DNA from: Aromatoleum toluclasticum ATCC 700605
GTDB lineage: Bacteria; Pseudomonadota; Gammaproteobacteria; Burkholderiales; Rhodocyclaceae
DNA length: 64,000 nt
NCBI RefSeq assembly: GCF_000378245.1
Contig: NZ_KB899499.1
Location: forward strand, 171,640 to 235,639
Direction of reading: 5' to 3'
Below are positions 20,690 to 29,362 of this stretch, piece by piece; positions within the stretch are counted from its first letter, which is position 1; the number at the start of each line of letters is the position of its first letter. Below the pieces are notes generated by a model. It was not told the origin of the DNA. It saw only the letters and a list, made by a program, of their open reading frames with translations, and searched no databases. The translations under genes were made by a program, and so were the position numbers.

Positions 20690-22549
20690 ATGATCGACCC
20701 CATGAACGCAGCCCGTCGCCCGCAGGGTAAAGAAGATCCCGAAGAAGAGCCCTTCATCCCGGATTTCTCCGAAGGCGCGGAGACGGGGCTCTACCTTGCC
20801 CTCTTCGAACTGCTCGACGAGGGCCTGATCATCACCGGCGACGAGGTCGTGCTGGAGGCCAACAGCGCGGCCTGCCGCCTGCTGGAACGCGACTACCGGC
20901 AGATTGCCGGCAAGCCCCTTTCCGACCTCTTCCCTTCGGAGCGCGACTTTCTCGACGCACGCGCCCGCCTCTTCATCCAGGGCGAGATGCGCGGCAGCCT
21001 GCGCGTATCCCTGCCGGGCGAACGGCACCGCGACCTGCGCTTCGCTGCCGCCGCGCGCATCCGACCGGGCATCCACGCGCTGATCCTGAGCCCCGACGTT
21101 ATCGCCGAGGCCTACGCAAGCAGCACATTCGACGAAACGCCGGCTGTGGATGCATTGTGGCCGCGGCTAGCCGCGGCGCTCGAGCAGCCCGTGATCGTTA
21201 TTGACGAACGCGACCGTATCGCCGCTGCGAACGCGGCTGCAGTCGACGCCCTGGGGCTCACCCGCGGCAGCCTGGTCGGGCAGGCGATCGGCGATTGCCT
21301 GGGCATAGACTGGCCGGCAACGGACGCCGCCCAGGTCGCACGACTGAACGTGCCCGGACGTGCCGGCGAGATCGCCGCGCGCGTGCTCACGGGACCGAAA
21401 CCGGACTGGCGTCTGCTGGTCCTGCCGCCCGCACAGCGCGGCACAGCAACGGAAAATTCGCCGGCTGCAGCGGGCGAGAGCGTGCTTGAGCGCATGTTCG
21501 TCGACAGCCCCTTGCCGACCTTGCTGTGCGAGGGGACGCAGCTGCGCATCCTTGCCGCGAACGCTGCCGCGGCACGGGTATATGGCTATTCGCGCGAAAC
21601 CCTGTGCGCGATGGAAATCGGCGCCCTGCGCACGACTCCGGGCGACGGCCGGCACGCCGCCGAGCCCGGCATCTGGCAACACCGGCGCAGCGACGGCAAC
21701 ACCTTCGATGTCGACGTCGTCACGTATGCACTGGACTCGACCGCCCATCCCGGCCTCGTCGTGGTGATGCACGACTTGCCCGAAGCGCCCCTGCTGGCCT
21801 TCGAGACGCGATTGCGCCAGGCCGTCGATCTCGGTCAGCTGGACGTCCATTTCCAGCCGCTGGTCGACGTCCGCGACGGTGCCGTACGTGCCGGCGAAGC
21901 CCTGCTGCGCTGGCATCACCCCGAACTCGGGCTGATTCCCTTCCAGCGCTTTGCCGGTGTCGCACGCGATTCGGGGCAGCTCGTGCGCATGGGCGACTGG
22001 GTGCTGAATGCAGCCTGCACCGCTGCAGCAGCATGGCCGCGGCACGAAGGCGGCCTCGTGCGCATCGTCGTGAACGTGGCGCTCGAGCAGCTGCTGCACG
22101 GCAACCTCGCGGAACGCGTGCATCACGCGCTGAGCGCGTCGGGTCTCGACCCGGCAAGGCTGGAGCTGGATCTCGACGAGCGCGTGCTCGATGACGAGCA
22201 CACTCGCCTGATGGGAATGCTGCAGGCGATCGCGGAAACGGGCGTGCGCCTGGCGATCGACGATTACGGCCGTGGCCTGTCGTCGATTCCGCGGCTCAAA
22301 CGCTACCCGCTGAACGCCCTGAAACTCGACCCCCTGCTCGTGCGAGAGGTCGGTATTCGCGAGGACAGCGAAGCCATCGTCGAGGCGATCGCCGGCATGG
22401 CCGGGATCCTCGGGTTGGAGGTGCTCGCGCGAGGGGTCGAAACCGAGGCGCAGGAGGCCTTCCTGTCGGCCCTCGGATGCCGCCTGCAACAGGGGCCGCT
22501 TTTCGGCCGGCCGATGACGTCCGACGCCTTCCGCGCCTTTCTCGCCTAG
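20690..22549 (+). CDS. PAS-PAS-EAL domain signalling protein
   Basis: A 619-residue soluble sensor. PAS-like segments lie at about 30-130, 160-250 and 275-370 (the last with ANAAAARVYGYSRE), and a C-terminal EAL domain at 375-619. The EAL signature is present (GEALLRW near 403), as are ELDLDE, DDYGRGLSS and LKLDP. The usual AEGVET reads ARGVET, and the motif after DDY is slightly altered, so c-di-GMP phosphodiesterase activity may be reduced. No membrane segment and no GGDEF domain. The start could also be the ATG at 20702. It converges on the next gene with a 4-base overlap. Confidence 0.88.
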   Translation: MIDPMNAARRPQGKEDPEEEPFIPDFSEGAETGLYLALFELLDEGLIITGDEVVLEANSAACRLLERDYRQIAGKPLSDLFPSERDFLDARARLFIQGEMRGSLRVSLPGERHRDLRFAAAARIRPGIHALILSPDVIAEAYASSTFDETPAVDALWPRLAAALEQPVIVIDERDRIAAANAAAVDALGLTRGSLVGQAIGDCLGIDWPATDAAQVARLNVPGRAGEIAARVLTGPKPDWRLLVLPPAQRGTATENSPAAAGESVLERMFVDSPLPTLLCEGTQLRILAANAAAARVYGYSRETLCAMEIGALRTTPGDGRHAAEPGIWQHRRSDGNTFDVDVVTYALDSTAHPGLVVVMHDLPEAPLLAFETRLRQAVDLGQLDVHFQPLVDVRDGAVRAGEALLRWHHPELGLIPFQRFAGVARDSGQLVRMGDWVLNAACTAAAAWPRHEGGLVRIVVNVALEQLLHGNLAERVHHALSASGLDPARLELDLDERVLDDEHTRLMGMLQAIAETGVRLAIDDYGRGLSSIPRLKRYPLNALKLDPLLVREVGIREDSEAIVEAIAGMAGILGLEVLARGVETEAQEAFLSALGCRLQQGPLFGRPMTSDAFRAFLA

Positions 22550-22878
22550 TAGGCGAGCAGCGTCCGGCAGGTTTCCAGGCGGCCTGTGATGCGGCTGAAG
22601 CTGACGAGCTGCGCCTTCACAAATTCGTCCGGCACGCGGTCATCGGCACAGTAGTCGCGCAATTGCAGCGCATAGGCGAGATTCTGGAGGTCGCGTTGGG
22701 TGCGCGACAGCGCGGGATGGCGGTAGCCGGTGGTATCGCGGAACGAGCGATCCGGTTTCGCCGTTTCAGGAGCTGCGGCAGAAGCGGACGGCGCGTCGGC
22801 CTTCGCCGGCGCGGTCTGCGCCGGCAGGGCCGCGGGGAGCAGCAGGGTCAGACTCGCGAACAGGGCTCGCAGCAGCAT
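22546..22878 (-). CDS. Small exported protein, unknown function
   Basis: A 110-residue protein with a clear Sec signal peptide (LLRALFASLTLLLPAALPAQ). An Ala/Pro-rich linker follows, then a conserved-looking helical domain (HPALSRTQRDLQNLAYALQLRDYCADDRVP...) with two Cys. I do not recognise the family. It is followed by the convergent end of the PAS-EAL gene and preceded by the pnt operon's end. Probably periplasmic. Confidence 0.65.
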   Translation of the reverse strand: MLLRALFASLTLLLPAALPAQTAPAKADAPSASAAAPETAKPDRSFRDTTGYRHPALSRTQRDLQNLAYALQLRDYCADDRVPDEFVKAQLVSFSRITGRLETCRTLLAY

Positions 22879-22996
22879 CGGCCAATCCTCACCAATCCTC
22901 GCCCCGATAACCGGTTCCCGATATTACGGCAGGATCCGCCGCAGATTGAAGCGGCCTGCCCCCTTTCGGGAGCCGCAGGCCGCTTCCGGATGACGC

Positions 22997-24370
22997 TCAG
23001 ACCTCCAGCGCCTTCACGTGGGTAATGACTTCGCCGATGATCTGCTGCGCGCTGCCGTACAGCATGCGGCAGTTGTCCTTGTAGAACAGCGCGTTCTCGA
23101 TGCCCGAGTAGCCCGCACCCTGGCCGCGTTTGACGACAATGACGTTGTGCGCCATGTCGACGTTGAGGATGGGCATACCGTAGATCGGGCTGGACTTGTC
23201 GGTGCGCGCGACCGGGTTCACGACGTCGTTCGCGCCGATCACCAGCGCGACATCCACCTGCGGGAAGTCGGCATTGATCTCTTCCATGTCGAAGATCTTG
23301 TCGTAGGGCACACCCGCTTCGGCGAGCAGCACGTTCATGTGGCCCGGCATGCGGCCCGCGACCGGATGGATCGCAAACAGCACCTCGACACCGCCCTCCT
23401 CCAGCAGTTGCGCCATCTCCCACACCTTGTGTTGCGCACCGGCCACCGCCATGCCATAGCCCGGCACGATGACGACCTTGCTCGCATAACGCATCACGGA
23501 TGCGGCGTCGAGCGCGGAGAGCTCCTTCATCGTGCCCTCGATCGCCTCGCCGCCGCCAGCGGCCGCACCGGAGAGCGGCGTGAAGATGACGTTCCTGATC
23601 GGCCGGTTCATCGCCTTGGCCATCAGCTGGGTGAGCAGCGTGCCGGATGCACCGACGACGATGCCCGCGACGATCAGCGCCGGATTGCCGAGCACGTAGC
23701 CTTCAAAGCCGACCGCGAGACCCGTGAAGGCGTTCAGCAGCGAGATCACCACCGGCATGTCGGCACCGCCGATAGGGGTGGTGAGGATCGCGCCGAGCAC
23801 CAGCGCGACGACGAAGAACGCGATGACGATGATCGACGGCGGGGTCTCGGTGACGATGATCGCCAGCCCCAACACCACGGCGACTCCCGCCAGCACGACG
23901 TTCACGAGGTTCTGCTGTGGCAGGCGCCACGCCTTGGTCATGATGCCCTGCAGCTTGGCAAAGGCGATGCACGATCCGGAGAACGCGACCGAACCGATCA
24001 GCGCGCCCAGCACCGCGAGCGTGCTCGCGGTGACGCCGTGCGCACCGCCGCGGGCGAACTCGAGTGCCGCGATCGCGGCCGCCGCACCACCGCCCATGCC
24101 GTTGTAGATCGCGACCATCTGCGGCATGTCGGTCATCTTGACCACACGCCCGCTCCACCACGCGACGCCCCCGCCAAGCACGATGGCGGTAATCATCAGG
24201 CCGTAGTTCTGCATGCCCGGTGTGTAGAAGGTGACCAGCGTCGCCGCGATCATCGCATAACCCGCCCACACGATACCCTTGCGGGCGGTGACGGGCGAGC
24301 TCATCGCCTTGAGGCCGAGGATGAACACCACGGCGACACCGAAGTACGCAAACTGGATGAGGGCGCTCAT
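22997..24370 (-). CDS. pntB: NAD(P) transhydrogenase subunit beta
   Basis: A 457-residue integral membrane subunit of proton-translocating transhydrogenase (NADH + NADP+ to NAD+ + NADPH). The N-terminal half has about nine TM helices; the C-terminal dIII binds NADP(H), seen in VIVPGYGMAVAGAQHKVWE, HPVAGRMPGHMNVLLAEA and VALVIGANDVVNP. The ATG overlaps the pntAB stop by 4 bases, so translation is coupled. Confidence 0.97.
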   Translation of the reverse strand: MSALIQFAYFGVAVVFILGLKAMSSPVTARKGIVWAGYAMIAATLVTFYTPGMQNYGLMITAIVLGGGVAWWSGRVVKMTDMPQMVAIYNGMGGGAAAAIAALEFARGGAHGVTASTLAVLGALIGSVAFSGSCIAFAKLQGIMTKAWRLPQQNLVNVVLAGVAVVLGLAIIVTETPPSIIVIAFFVVALVLGAILTTPIGGADMPVVISLLNAFTGLAVGFEGYVLGNPALIVAGIVVGASGTLLTQLMAKAMNRPIRNVIFTPLSGAAAGGGEAIEGTMKELSALDAASVMRYASKVVIVPGYGMAVAGAQHKVWEMAQLLEEGGVEVLFAIHPVAGRMPGHMNVLLAEAGVPYDKIFDMEEINADFPQVDVALVIGANDVVNPVARTDKSSPIYGMPILNVDMAHNVIVVKRGQGAGYSGIENALFYKDNCRMLYGSAQQIIGEVITHVKALEV

Positions 24371-24663
24371 TTGGCACCTCCGGCCTTGGACTTGAACATC
24401 GCGAGCATGCGCTCGGTAACGACGTAACCGCCCGCGGCGTTGGCCGCGCCGAGGAACACCGCGACGAAGCCGATGGCCAGTTGCGCAGGATCTGCCGGAT
24501 CGGCGTGGCCGAGCACGACCATCGCGCCCACCAGCACCACGCCATGCACGAAGTTGGACCCCGACATCAGCGGGGTATGCAGAATCACCGGCACGCGCGA
24601 AATCACCTCGTAACCGGTGAATGCGGCCAGCATGAATATGTACAGTGCAGTAATGCCTTCCAC
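24367..24663 (-). CDS. pntAB: NAD(P) transhydrogenase subunit alpha part 2
   Basis: A 98-residue membrane subunit carrying the TM helices that in E. coli are the C-terminus of PntA. The segments ALYIFMLAAFTGYEVISRVP, HGVVLVGAMVVLG and LAIGFVAVFLGAANAAGGY are typical. I chose the GTG at 24663 with a GGGGGGAAG ribosome site just upstream; the frame runs open further back into pntAA. The split of alpha into two genes is normal in this group. Confidence 0.93.
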   Translation of the reverse strand: MEGITALYIFMLAAFTGYEVISRVPVILHTPLMSGSNFVHGVVLVGAMVVLGHADPADPAQLAIGFVAVFLGAANAAGGYVVTERMLAMFKSKAGGAK

Positions 24664-24676
24664 TTTGCTTCCCCCC

Positions 24677-25801
24677 TTACAGTCCCAGAACCTGTCTGAC
24701 GCCCGCGTGCCGCAGCTCGCCCGCATGGGTGAGGCAGCAGCCGGCCATCACTTCATCTTCCCAGTCGAGCACAAGCTCGCCGTCCTTGATGAAGGGGGAA
24801 ATGAAGTTGAAGAGGTTCTTGGCGTACATCTCGGACGCATGCACGGGCATGCGGCTGGCAATGTTGGTGGGGCCGATGAGGAGAACGTCGTTGATCCAGG
24901 TCTTCTCGCCGGCGACCGTGCCGTCCACGTTGCCGCCGGAGTCGGCCGCCATGTCGACGACGACCGCGCCCGGCTTCATGCGCGCGACCATGTCGGCGGT
25001 GATGATCTTGGGTGCCTTCTTGCCCGGGATCGCCGCCGTGGTGATCAGCGCATCGCACTGCGCCACTGCCTTGGCAAGGCGTTCGGCCTGCTTGGCCTTC
25101 TCCTCATCGGTGAGCTCGCGTGCGTAGCCACCGGTACCGGCCGCTGACACGCCGGTGTCGACGAACTTCGCGCCCAGCGATTCGATCTGCTCGCGCGTCT
25201 CGGGACGCACGTCGTAGGCTTCAACCATCGCGCCGATACGGCGCGCAGTGGCGATGGCCTGCAGGCCCGCGACACCCGCGCCGATCACCAGTACCTTGGC
25301 CGGGCGGATGGTGCCCGCGGCATAGGTGAGCATGGGGAAGAACTTGGGGCTGTGGTCGGCGGCGATCAGTGCGCACTCGTAGCCCGCGACGGCGCCCTGG
25401 CTCGAGAGCACGTCCATGCTCTGCGAGCGCGTGATGCGCGGCAGGAGTTCGAGGGCGAAGCTGGTGATCTGCTTTTCCATCAGCTGCTGCGCCCGCTCGG
25501 CGCTCGACCAGGGTTGCAGCATGCCCAGCAGCACGGCACCCGGCTTCATCGCCGCGATCAGTTCGGCCGAAGGCGGCTGTACGCACAGCACGGCGTCAGC
25601 CGTTGAACAGACATCAGCGCCGCTCGCTGCGACCTGAACGTCCGCGAACATATCGTCGCGCAGATGTGCGGCGTGGCCCGCGCCGGACTGAATCACGACC
25701 TTGGCACCAAGGCCGAGGTACTTCTTCACAACATCGGGAACGACCGACAAACGTCGCTCACCCGCAATCTCTTCCGCTGGAACTCCGATCAGCAGAGCCA
25801 T
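24677..25801 (-). CDS. pntAA: NAD(P) transhydrogenase subunit alpha part 1
   Basis: A 374-residue soluble NAD(H)-binding dI subunit. It shows the alanine-dehydrogenase-like fold with GVPAEEIAGERRLSVVPD at the N-terminus, the nucleotide-binding VLVIGAGVAGLQAIATARR and YDVRPETREQIESLGA, and the TGGYARELTDEEK mobile loop. The ATG at 25801 has GGGAGGA 5 bases upstream. It is first gene of pntAA-pntAB-pntB and divergent from corA. Confidence 0.96.
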   Translation of the reverse strand: MALLIGVPAEEIAGERRLSVVPDVVKKYLGLGAKVVIQSGAGHAAHLRDDMFADVQVAASGADVCSTADAVLCVQPPSAELIAAMKPGAVLLGMLQPWSSAERAQQLMEKQITSFALELLPRITRSQSMDVLSSQGAVAGYECALIAADHSPKFFPMLTYAAGTIRPAKVLVIGAGVAGLQAIATARRIGAMVEAYDVRPETREQIESLGAKFVDTGVSAAGTGGYARELTDEEKAKQAERLAKAVAQCDALITTAAIPGKKAPKIITADMVARMKPGAVVVDMAADSGGNVDGTVAGEKTWINDVLLIGPTNIASRMPVHASEMYAKNLFNFISPFIKDGELVLDWEDEVMAGCCLTHAGELRHAGVRQVLGL

Positions 25802-26072
25802 TGGCTGTCCTCCCAGACTGGGTTGGTAAATGTGTACGCTTGCGCGGGCCAACTCCGACGGCGGACATAGATACGCCGCGGCCGACCGCTCCGCAGCGCA
25901 ATTTCCGTTTTCGACTCTCCGATGATCCGCGACTGAATCTGCAGGTGCTGGCCCCATCACCTGTTCTATTCTTTCGATGCAACCTGCAAATCCTTGCAAT
26001 TTGCGGGGGGCGCCTGACGGATAATACCGATTGCACATTTCGGCGCAACCTGTCCCGGCAAGAAAGTTCCCG

Positions 26073-27170
26073 ATGAAGACTTCACGCAACGGCAATCGAC
26101 GACGGAAAACAATGGCCATCACCACCGCGAAGGCAGGCCTCCCGCCTGGCTCGCTGGTCCACGTCGGCGCGGTGAAGACCGATCGCCCCGAGATCACGCT
26201 GATCGCCTACGATGAAAACGGAATCGAGGAGAGGCGCTTCGCGAACATCGTCGAATCGCGCGAGTACAAGCCGGCACACGGGCGCCTCTGGCTCAACGTG
26301 CACGGCCTGCAGGATGCCGGGATCCTCGGCGAGATCGGTCGGCGCTTCCACCTGCATCCGCTGGTGCTCGAAGACATCCTGAACACGCACCAGCGACCGA
26401 AGATCGAGGACTATGGCAGCTACCTGTATTGCGTCCTGCGCGTGTTCGAGTATGACCCGGCGTCGCGCACGCTCGGTTCCGACCAGCTCAGCGTCGTTCT
26501 GGGGGAAAACTTCATCCTGACCTTCCAGGAACGGCGCACGGGCATTTTCGAGCCGATCCGCGAGCGCCTGCGCGTCCCCGAGGCGCCCGTGCTGAAACGC
26601 GGCACCGATTACCTCGCCTACACCCTGCTCGACGCGGTCATCGACCGGTATTTCATCGTCGTCGACCAGCTCGGCGATACGGCCGAGCAGCTCGAGGACG
26701 ACGCGCTCGCCAGCCCCACTCCGGCACTGCTGCGCACGATCAATCTCGTCAAGCACGACACGCAGCTGCTGCGGCGGGCGATCTGGCCGCTGCGCGAGGT
26801 CCTGAACGGCCTGCTGCGCGGAGAAAGCGCCTTCTTCCAGCAGGAAACCCGTCTTTACCTGCGCGATGTCTATGACCACACCATCCATGTGATCGAGACG
26901 CTGGATGCCGTGCGCGAACTGCTCGGCGACCTGATGGACATCTATCTGTCGGCCGTCAGCAACCGACTGAACGTCGAGGTACGCATCCTTACGGTGCTGA
27001 CGACGCTGTTCCTGCCAGCCACGCTCATCACCGGCATTTTCGGCATGAACTTCGAACGGATGCCCCTGATTTCCGACGGACAGGGGTTCTACGTCGCGCT
27101 GGCGATAATGGCCGCAGTCGCTGCCGCGATGGCCGCAGCCTTCTGGCGACGCAACTGGCTAAGACTGTGA
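26073..27170 (+). CDS. CorA-family magnesium/metal channel
   Basis: A 365-residue CorA-like protein. A large cytoplasmic alpha/beta and stalk domain (ERRFANIVESREYKP..., LWLNVHGLQD, HPLVLEDILNTHQRPKIEDY) is followed by two C-terminal TM helices with the signature FGMNFE before the periplasmic loop. This is the GMN motif of Mg2+/Co2+/Ni2+ channels. The start is either the ATG at 26073 or that at 26112, both weakly supported. The 3' end overlaps the convergent PP2C gene by 12 bases. Confidence 0.9.
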   Translation: MKTSRNGNRRRKTMAITTAKAGLPPGSLVHVGAVKTDRPEITLIAYDENGIEERRFANIVESREYKPAHGRLWLNVHGLQDAGILGEIGRRFHLHPLVLEDILNTHQRPKIEDYGSYLYCVLRVFEYDPASRTLGSDQLSVVLGENFILTFQERRTGIFEPIRERLRVPEAPVLKRGTDYLAYTLLDAVIDRYFIVVDQLGDTAEQLEDDALASPTPALLRTINLVKHDTQLLRRAIWPLREVLNGLLRGESAFFQQETRLYLRDVYDHTIHVIETLDAVRELLGDLMDIYLSAVSNRLNVEVRILTVLTTLFLPATLITGIFGMNFERMPLISDGQGFYVALAIMAAVAAAMAAAFWRRNWLRL

Positions 27171-27920
27171 GGCAGGGGCCTCGACGAGCTTGATCAGCGC
27201 GAGGGAGATATTGTCACCGGCGCCCGAGCCGCGCTTGCGCGCCCGCTCGATGAGCACTTCGGCCGCGTCGCGCGCGCGGCGCGAGCACACCTCTGCGGTG
27301 ATCTCAGCGTCGGAGAGCAGCCCCCACAGCCCGTCCGAGCACAGGAGAAAACTGTCGCCAGCCTGCGGCCGGACCGCATGTCCGAGGGCGACATCGGGAG
27401 GCCTCTCGCTTCCGAGGCAGGACAGCAGGACATTGCGCCGGGGGTGAATGCGGGCTCCGGCGTCGTTGAGCTGCCCCTTGCGCTGCAGGTCGCCGACGAC
27501 GGAATGATCCTCGCTGCGGCTCAACAGACAATTATCACGAAAGTGATACAGACGCGAGTCTCCGCAATGCGCCCAGCGTATCTCGCCGGGCTGCAGCACG
27601 AATACGACCGCGGTGCTGTGCGGCTCCTTCTCGCTCGTCATGCGCGTGAGACGGATGATCAGGTGAGCTTCGCTGACGATGGTGTTCAGCAGGCTCCCGG
27701 CATCCTCCGAGCGCGGAGAATAATCATCGAAGTTCTGCCGTGCCTTGAGCAGCACCTGCTCTGCCGCCATGGCGCCCCCCGTATGCCCGCCCATCCCGTC
27801 GGCAAGCACCGCCATGAGTATCCCGGGCTGGCGCGGATGCGCGAACACGCCCACCCGGTCCTGCTGCTCGCGCCGATCTCCGATGTGGCTCGCAACGCAG
27901 GTTTCTACTGTAATTGGCAT
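27159..27920 (-). CDS. PP2C-family serine/threonine protein phosphatase
   Basis: A 253-residue single-domain PPM phosphatase. Metal-binding motifs are intact: SHIGDRREQQDRVGV, VLADGMGGHTGG, WAHCGDSRLYHF, LLCSDGLWGLL and GAGDNIS. There is no signal peptide. No Ser/Thr kinase or FHA protein is nearby; such phosphatases often pair with type VI secretion or stand-alone kinases. Its substrate is unknown. Confidence 0.88.
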   Translation of the reverse strand: MPITVETCVASHIGDRREQQDRVGVFAHPRQPGILMAVLADGMGGHTGGAMAAEQVLLKARQNFDDYSPRSEDAGSLLNTIVSEAHLIIRLTRMTSEKEPHSTAVVFVLQPGEIRWAHCGDSRLYHFRDNCLLSRSEDHSVVGDLQRKGQLNDAGARIHPRRNVLLSCLGSERPPDVALGHAVRPQAGDSFLLCSDGLWGLLSDAEITAEVCSRRARDAAEVLIERARKRGSGAGDNISLALIKLVEAPASQS

Positions 27921-28033
27921 GGCGACAAGGCTCGTTCTCTTGCGCCGATATTACAAGGGGTACTTATTTAGCGATAGAGCATGCACCGCCGGAGTGCAGG
28001 CCCTCGTGACGCGGATCACGCCCCGGCCGGAAC

Positions 28034-28053
28034 ACCGGGGACCCATCCCCGGT
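28034..28053. repeat. 7-bp hairpin downstream of the glc operon
   Basis: ACCGGGG / CCCCGGT with a 6-base ACCCAT loop. It lies between the glcF terminator and the PP2C gene. It could be a second terminator or an operator; no strong case for either. Confidence 0.4.
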
Positions 28054-28083
28054 GATCTATCCGCATTGCCTGAGAAACGAACC

Positions 28084-28107
28084 GGCGCACCCCGGACGGG
28101 GTGCGCC
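28084..28107 (-). terminator. Terminator-like hairpin after glcF
   Basis: Perfect 10-bp stem GGCGCACCCC / GGGGTGCGCC with a 4-base loop, 9 bases past the glcF stop on the minus strand. No long U-tract. Confidence 0.7.
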
Positions 28108-28115
28108 GCAAACGC

Positions 28116-29360
28116 TCAGAGCGGGAAACCGTTGAGCCGGCTATCGACCAACTCGACCCAGTGCCGCACCGGTGTCGAGGTGCCGCCCTGAAGGTGCGTC
28201 ATGCAGCCGATGTTGGCCGAAGCGATCATCGCCGCTCCGCCTTCGCCCAGCGCCGCAAGCTTGTTCGCGCGCAGTTGCTTGGAGAGCTCTGGCTGCAGCA
28301 GCGAGTAGGTGCCCGCCGAACCGCAGCACAGGTGCCCGTCGCGCACCGGCGTGAGAGTGAAGCCGGCTGTCGTCAGCAGGCGCTCGACCACTCCGCGGAT
28401 CTGCTGGCCGTGCTGCAGCGTGCAGGGTGACTGGAAAGCCACTGCCATCGCTTCGCCGCGCCGAGCCTCGAGCAACTCCTGCAGCTTCTCGCCCTCGGCC
28501 GCGACGATCTCGCTGACATCGCGCGTGATGGCCGAAATGCGGGCCGCCCTCTCCGCGTAGGCCGGATCCTGCGCCAGCAGGTGCCCGTAGTCCTTGACCT
28601 GCACGCCGCAGCCCGAGGCCGTCATCACGATCGCCTCGACTTCGCCTCGCTCCACTGCCGGCCACCACGCGTCGATGTTGCGCCGCGCGTCGTCGCGCCC
28701 GCCTTCCTGGTCGTTGAGATGGAAGCGCACTGCGCCGCAGCAACCGGCCCCCGGCTGCTCGACCAGCGAGATGCCGACGGAGTCAAGCACGCGCGCCGTC
28801 GCCGCATTGATAGACGGCGCCATCGCCGGCTGGGCGCAGCCGGCAAGCGCGATCATGCGCCGGGCATGGCGCGGCTTCGGCCACGGACCGCTGGGACGCA
28901 CGTCGGGCACCTTCTCCTTCAATGCCTCGGGCAGCAAACCGCGCACCGCGCGGCCGGCCTTCATCGCAATGCCGAACACGTCGGCGCGCGGCACGAACTC
29001 GCGCAGCGCCCAGCGTTTGGCCGCGTCAGCGCCGCTTCGCGGCACGCGTTGTTCGACAATATTGCGACCGATGTCCGCGAGACGGCTGTAATGCACGCCC
29101 GACGGACAGGTCGACTCGCAGGAGCGACAGGTCAGGCAGCGGTCGAGGTGCAGCCGCGTCTTCTCCGTGACGTCGTGACCTTCGAGCAACTGCTTGATCA
29201 GATAGATGCGCCCGCGCGGCCCGTCGAGCTCGTCGCCGAGTAGCTGGTAGGTCGGACAGGTCGCGGTGCAGAAGCCGCAATGCACGCAGGTGCGCAAGAT
29301 CGCTTCGGCCTCGCGCCCTTCGGGCGTGTCCTTGATGAAATCGGCAAGTTGGGTCTGCAT
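28116..29360 (-). CDS. glcF: Glycolate oxidase iron-sulfur subunit
   Basis: A 414-residue subunit carrying two [4Fe-4S] clusters (TCVHCGFCTATCP near residue 25 and RCLTCRSCESTCPSG near 75), then two CCG-type domains (GAGCCGAVRFHL and LCCGSAGTYSLL). It passes electrons from the flavin subunits to the respiratory chain. The ATG at 29360 is 2 bases from the glcE stop. The frame stays open upstream, but the Fe-S domain begins here. Confidence 0.96.
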   Translation of the reverse strand: MQTQLADFIKDTPEGREAEAILRTCVHCGFCTATCPTYQLLGDELDGPRGRIYLIKQLLEGHDVTEKTRLHLDRCLTCRSCESTCPSGVHYSRLADIGRNIVEQRVPRSGADAAKRWALREFVPRADVFGIAMKAGRAVRGLLPEALKEKVPDVRPSGPWPKPRHARRMIALAGCAQPAMAPSINAATARVLDSVGISLVEQPGAGCCGAVRFHLNDQEGGRDDARRNIDAWWPAVERGEVEAIVMTASGCGVQVKDYGHLLAQDPAYAERAARISAITRDVSEIVAAEGEKLQELLEARRGEAMAVAFQSPCTLQHGQQIRGVVERLLTTAGFTLTPVRDGHLCCGSAGTYSLLQPELSKQLRANKLAALGEGGAAMIASANIGCMTHLQGGTSTPVRHWVELVDSRLNGFPL

Positions 29361-29362
29361 GT

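Noticed and set aside
25994..26025. Possible promoter TTGCAA ... GATAAT before corA
   Set aside because: The spacer is 20 bases, too long for a credible sigma-70 promoter.
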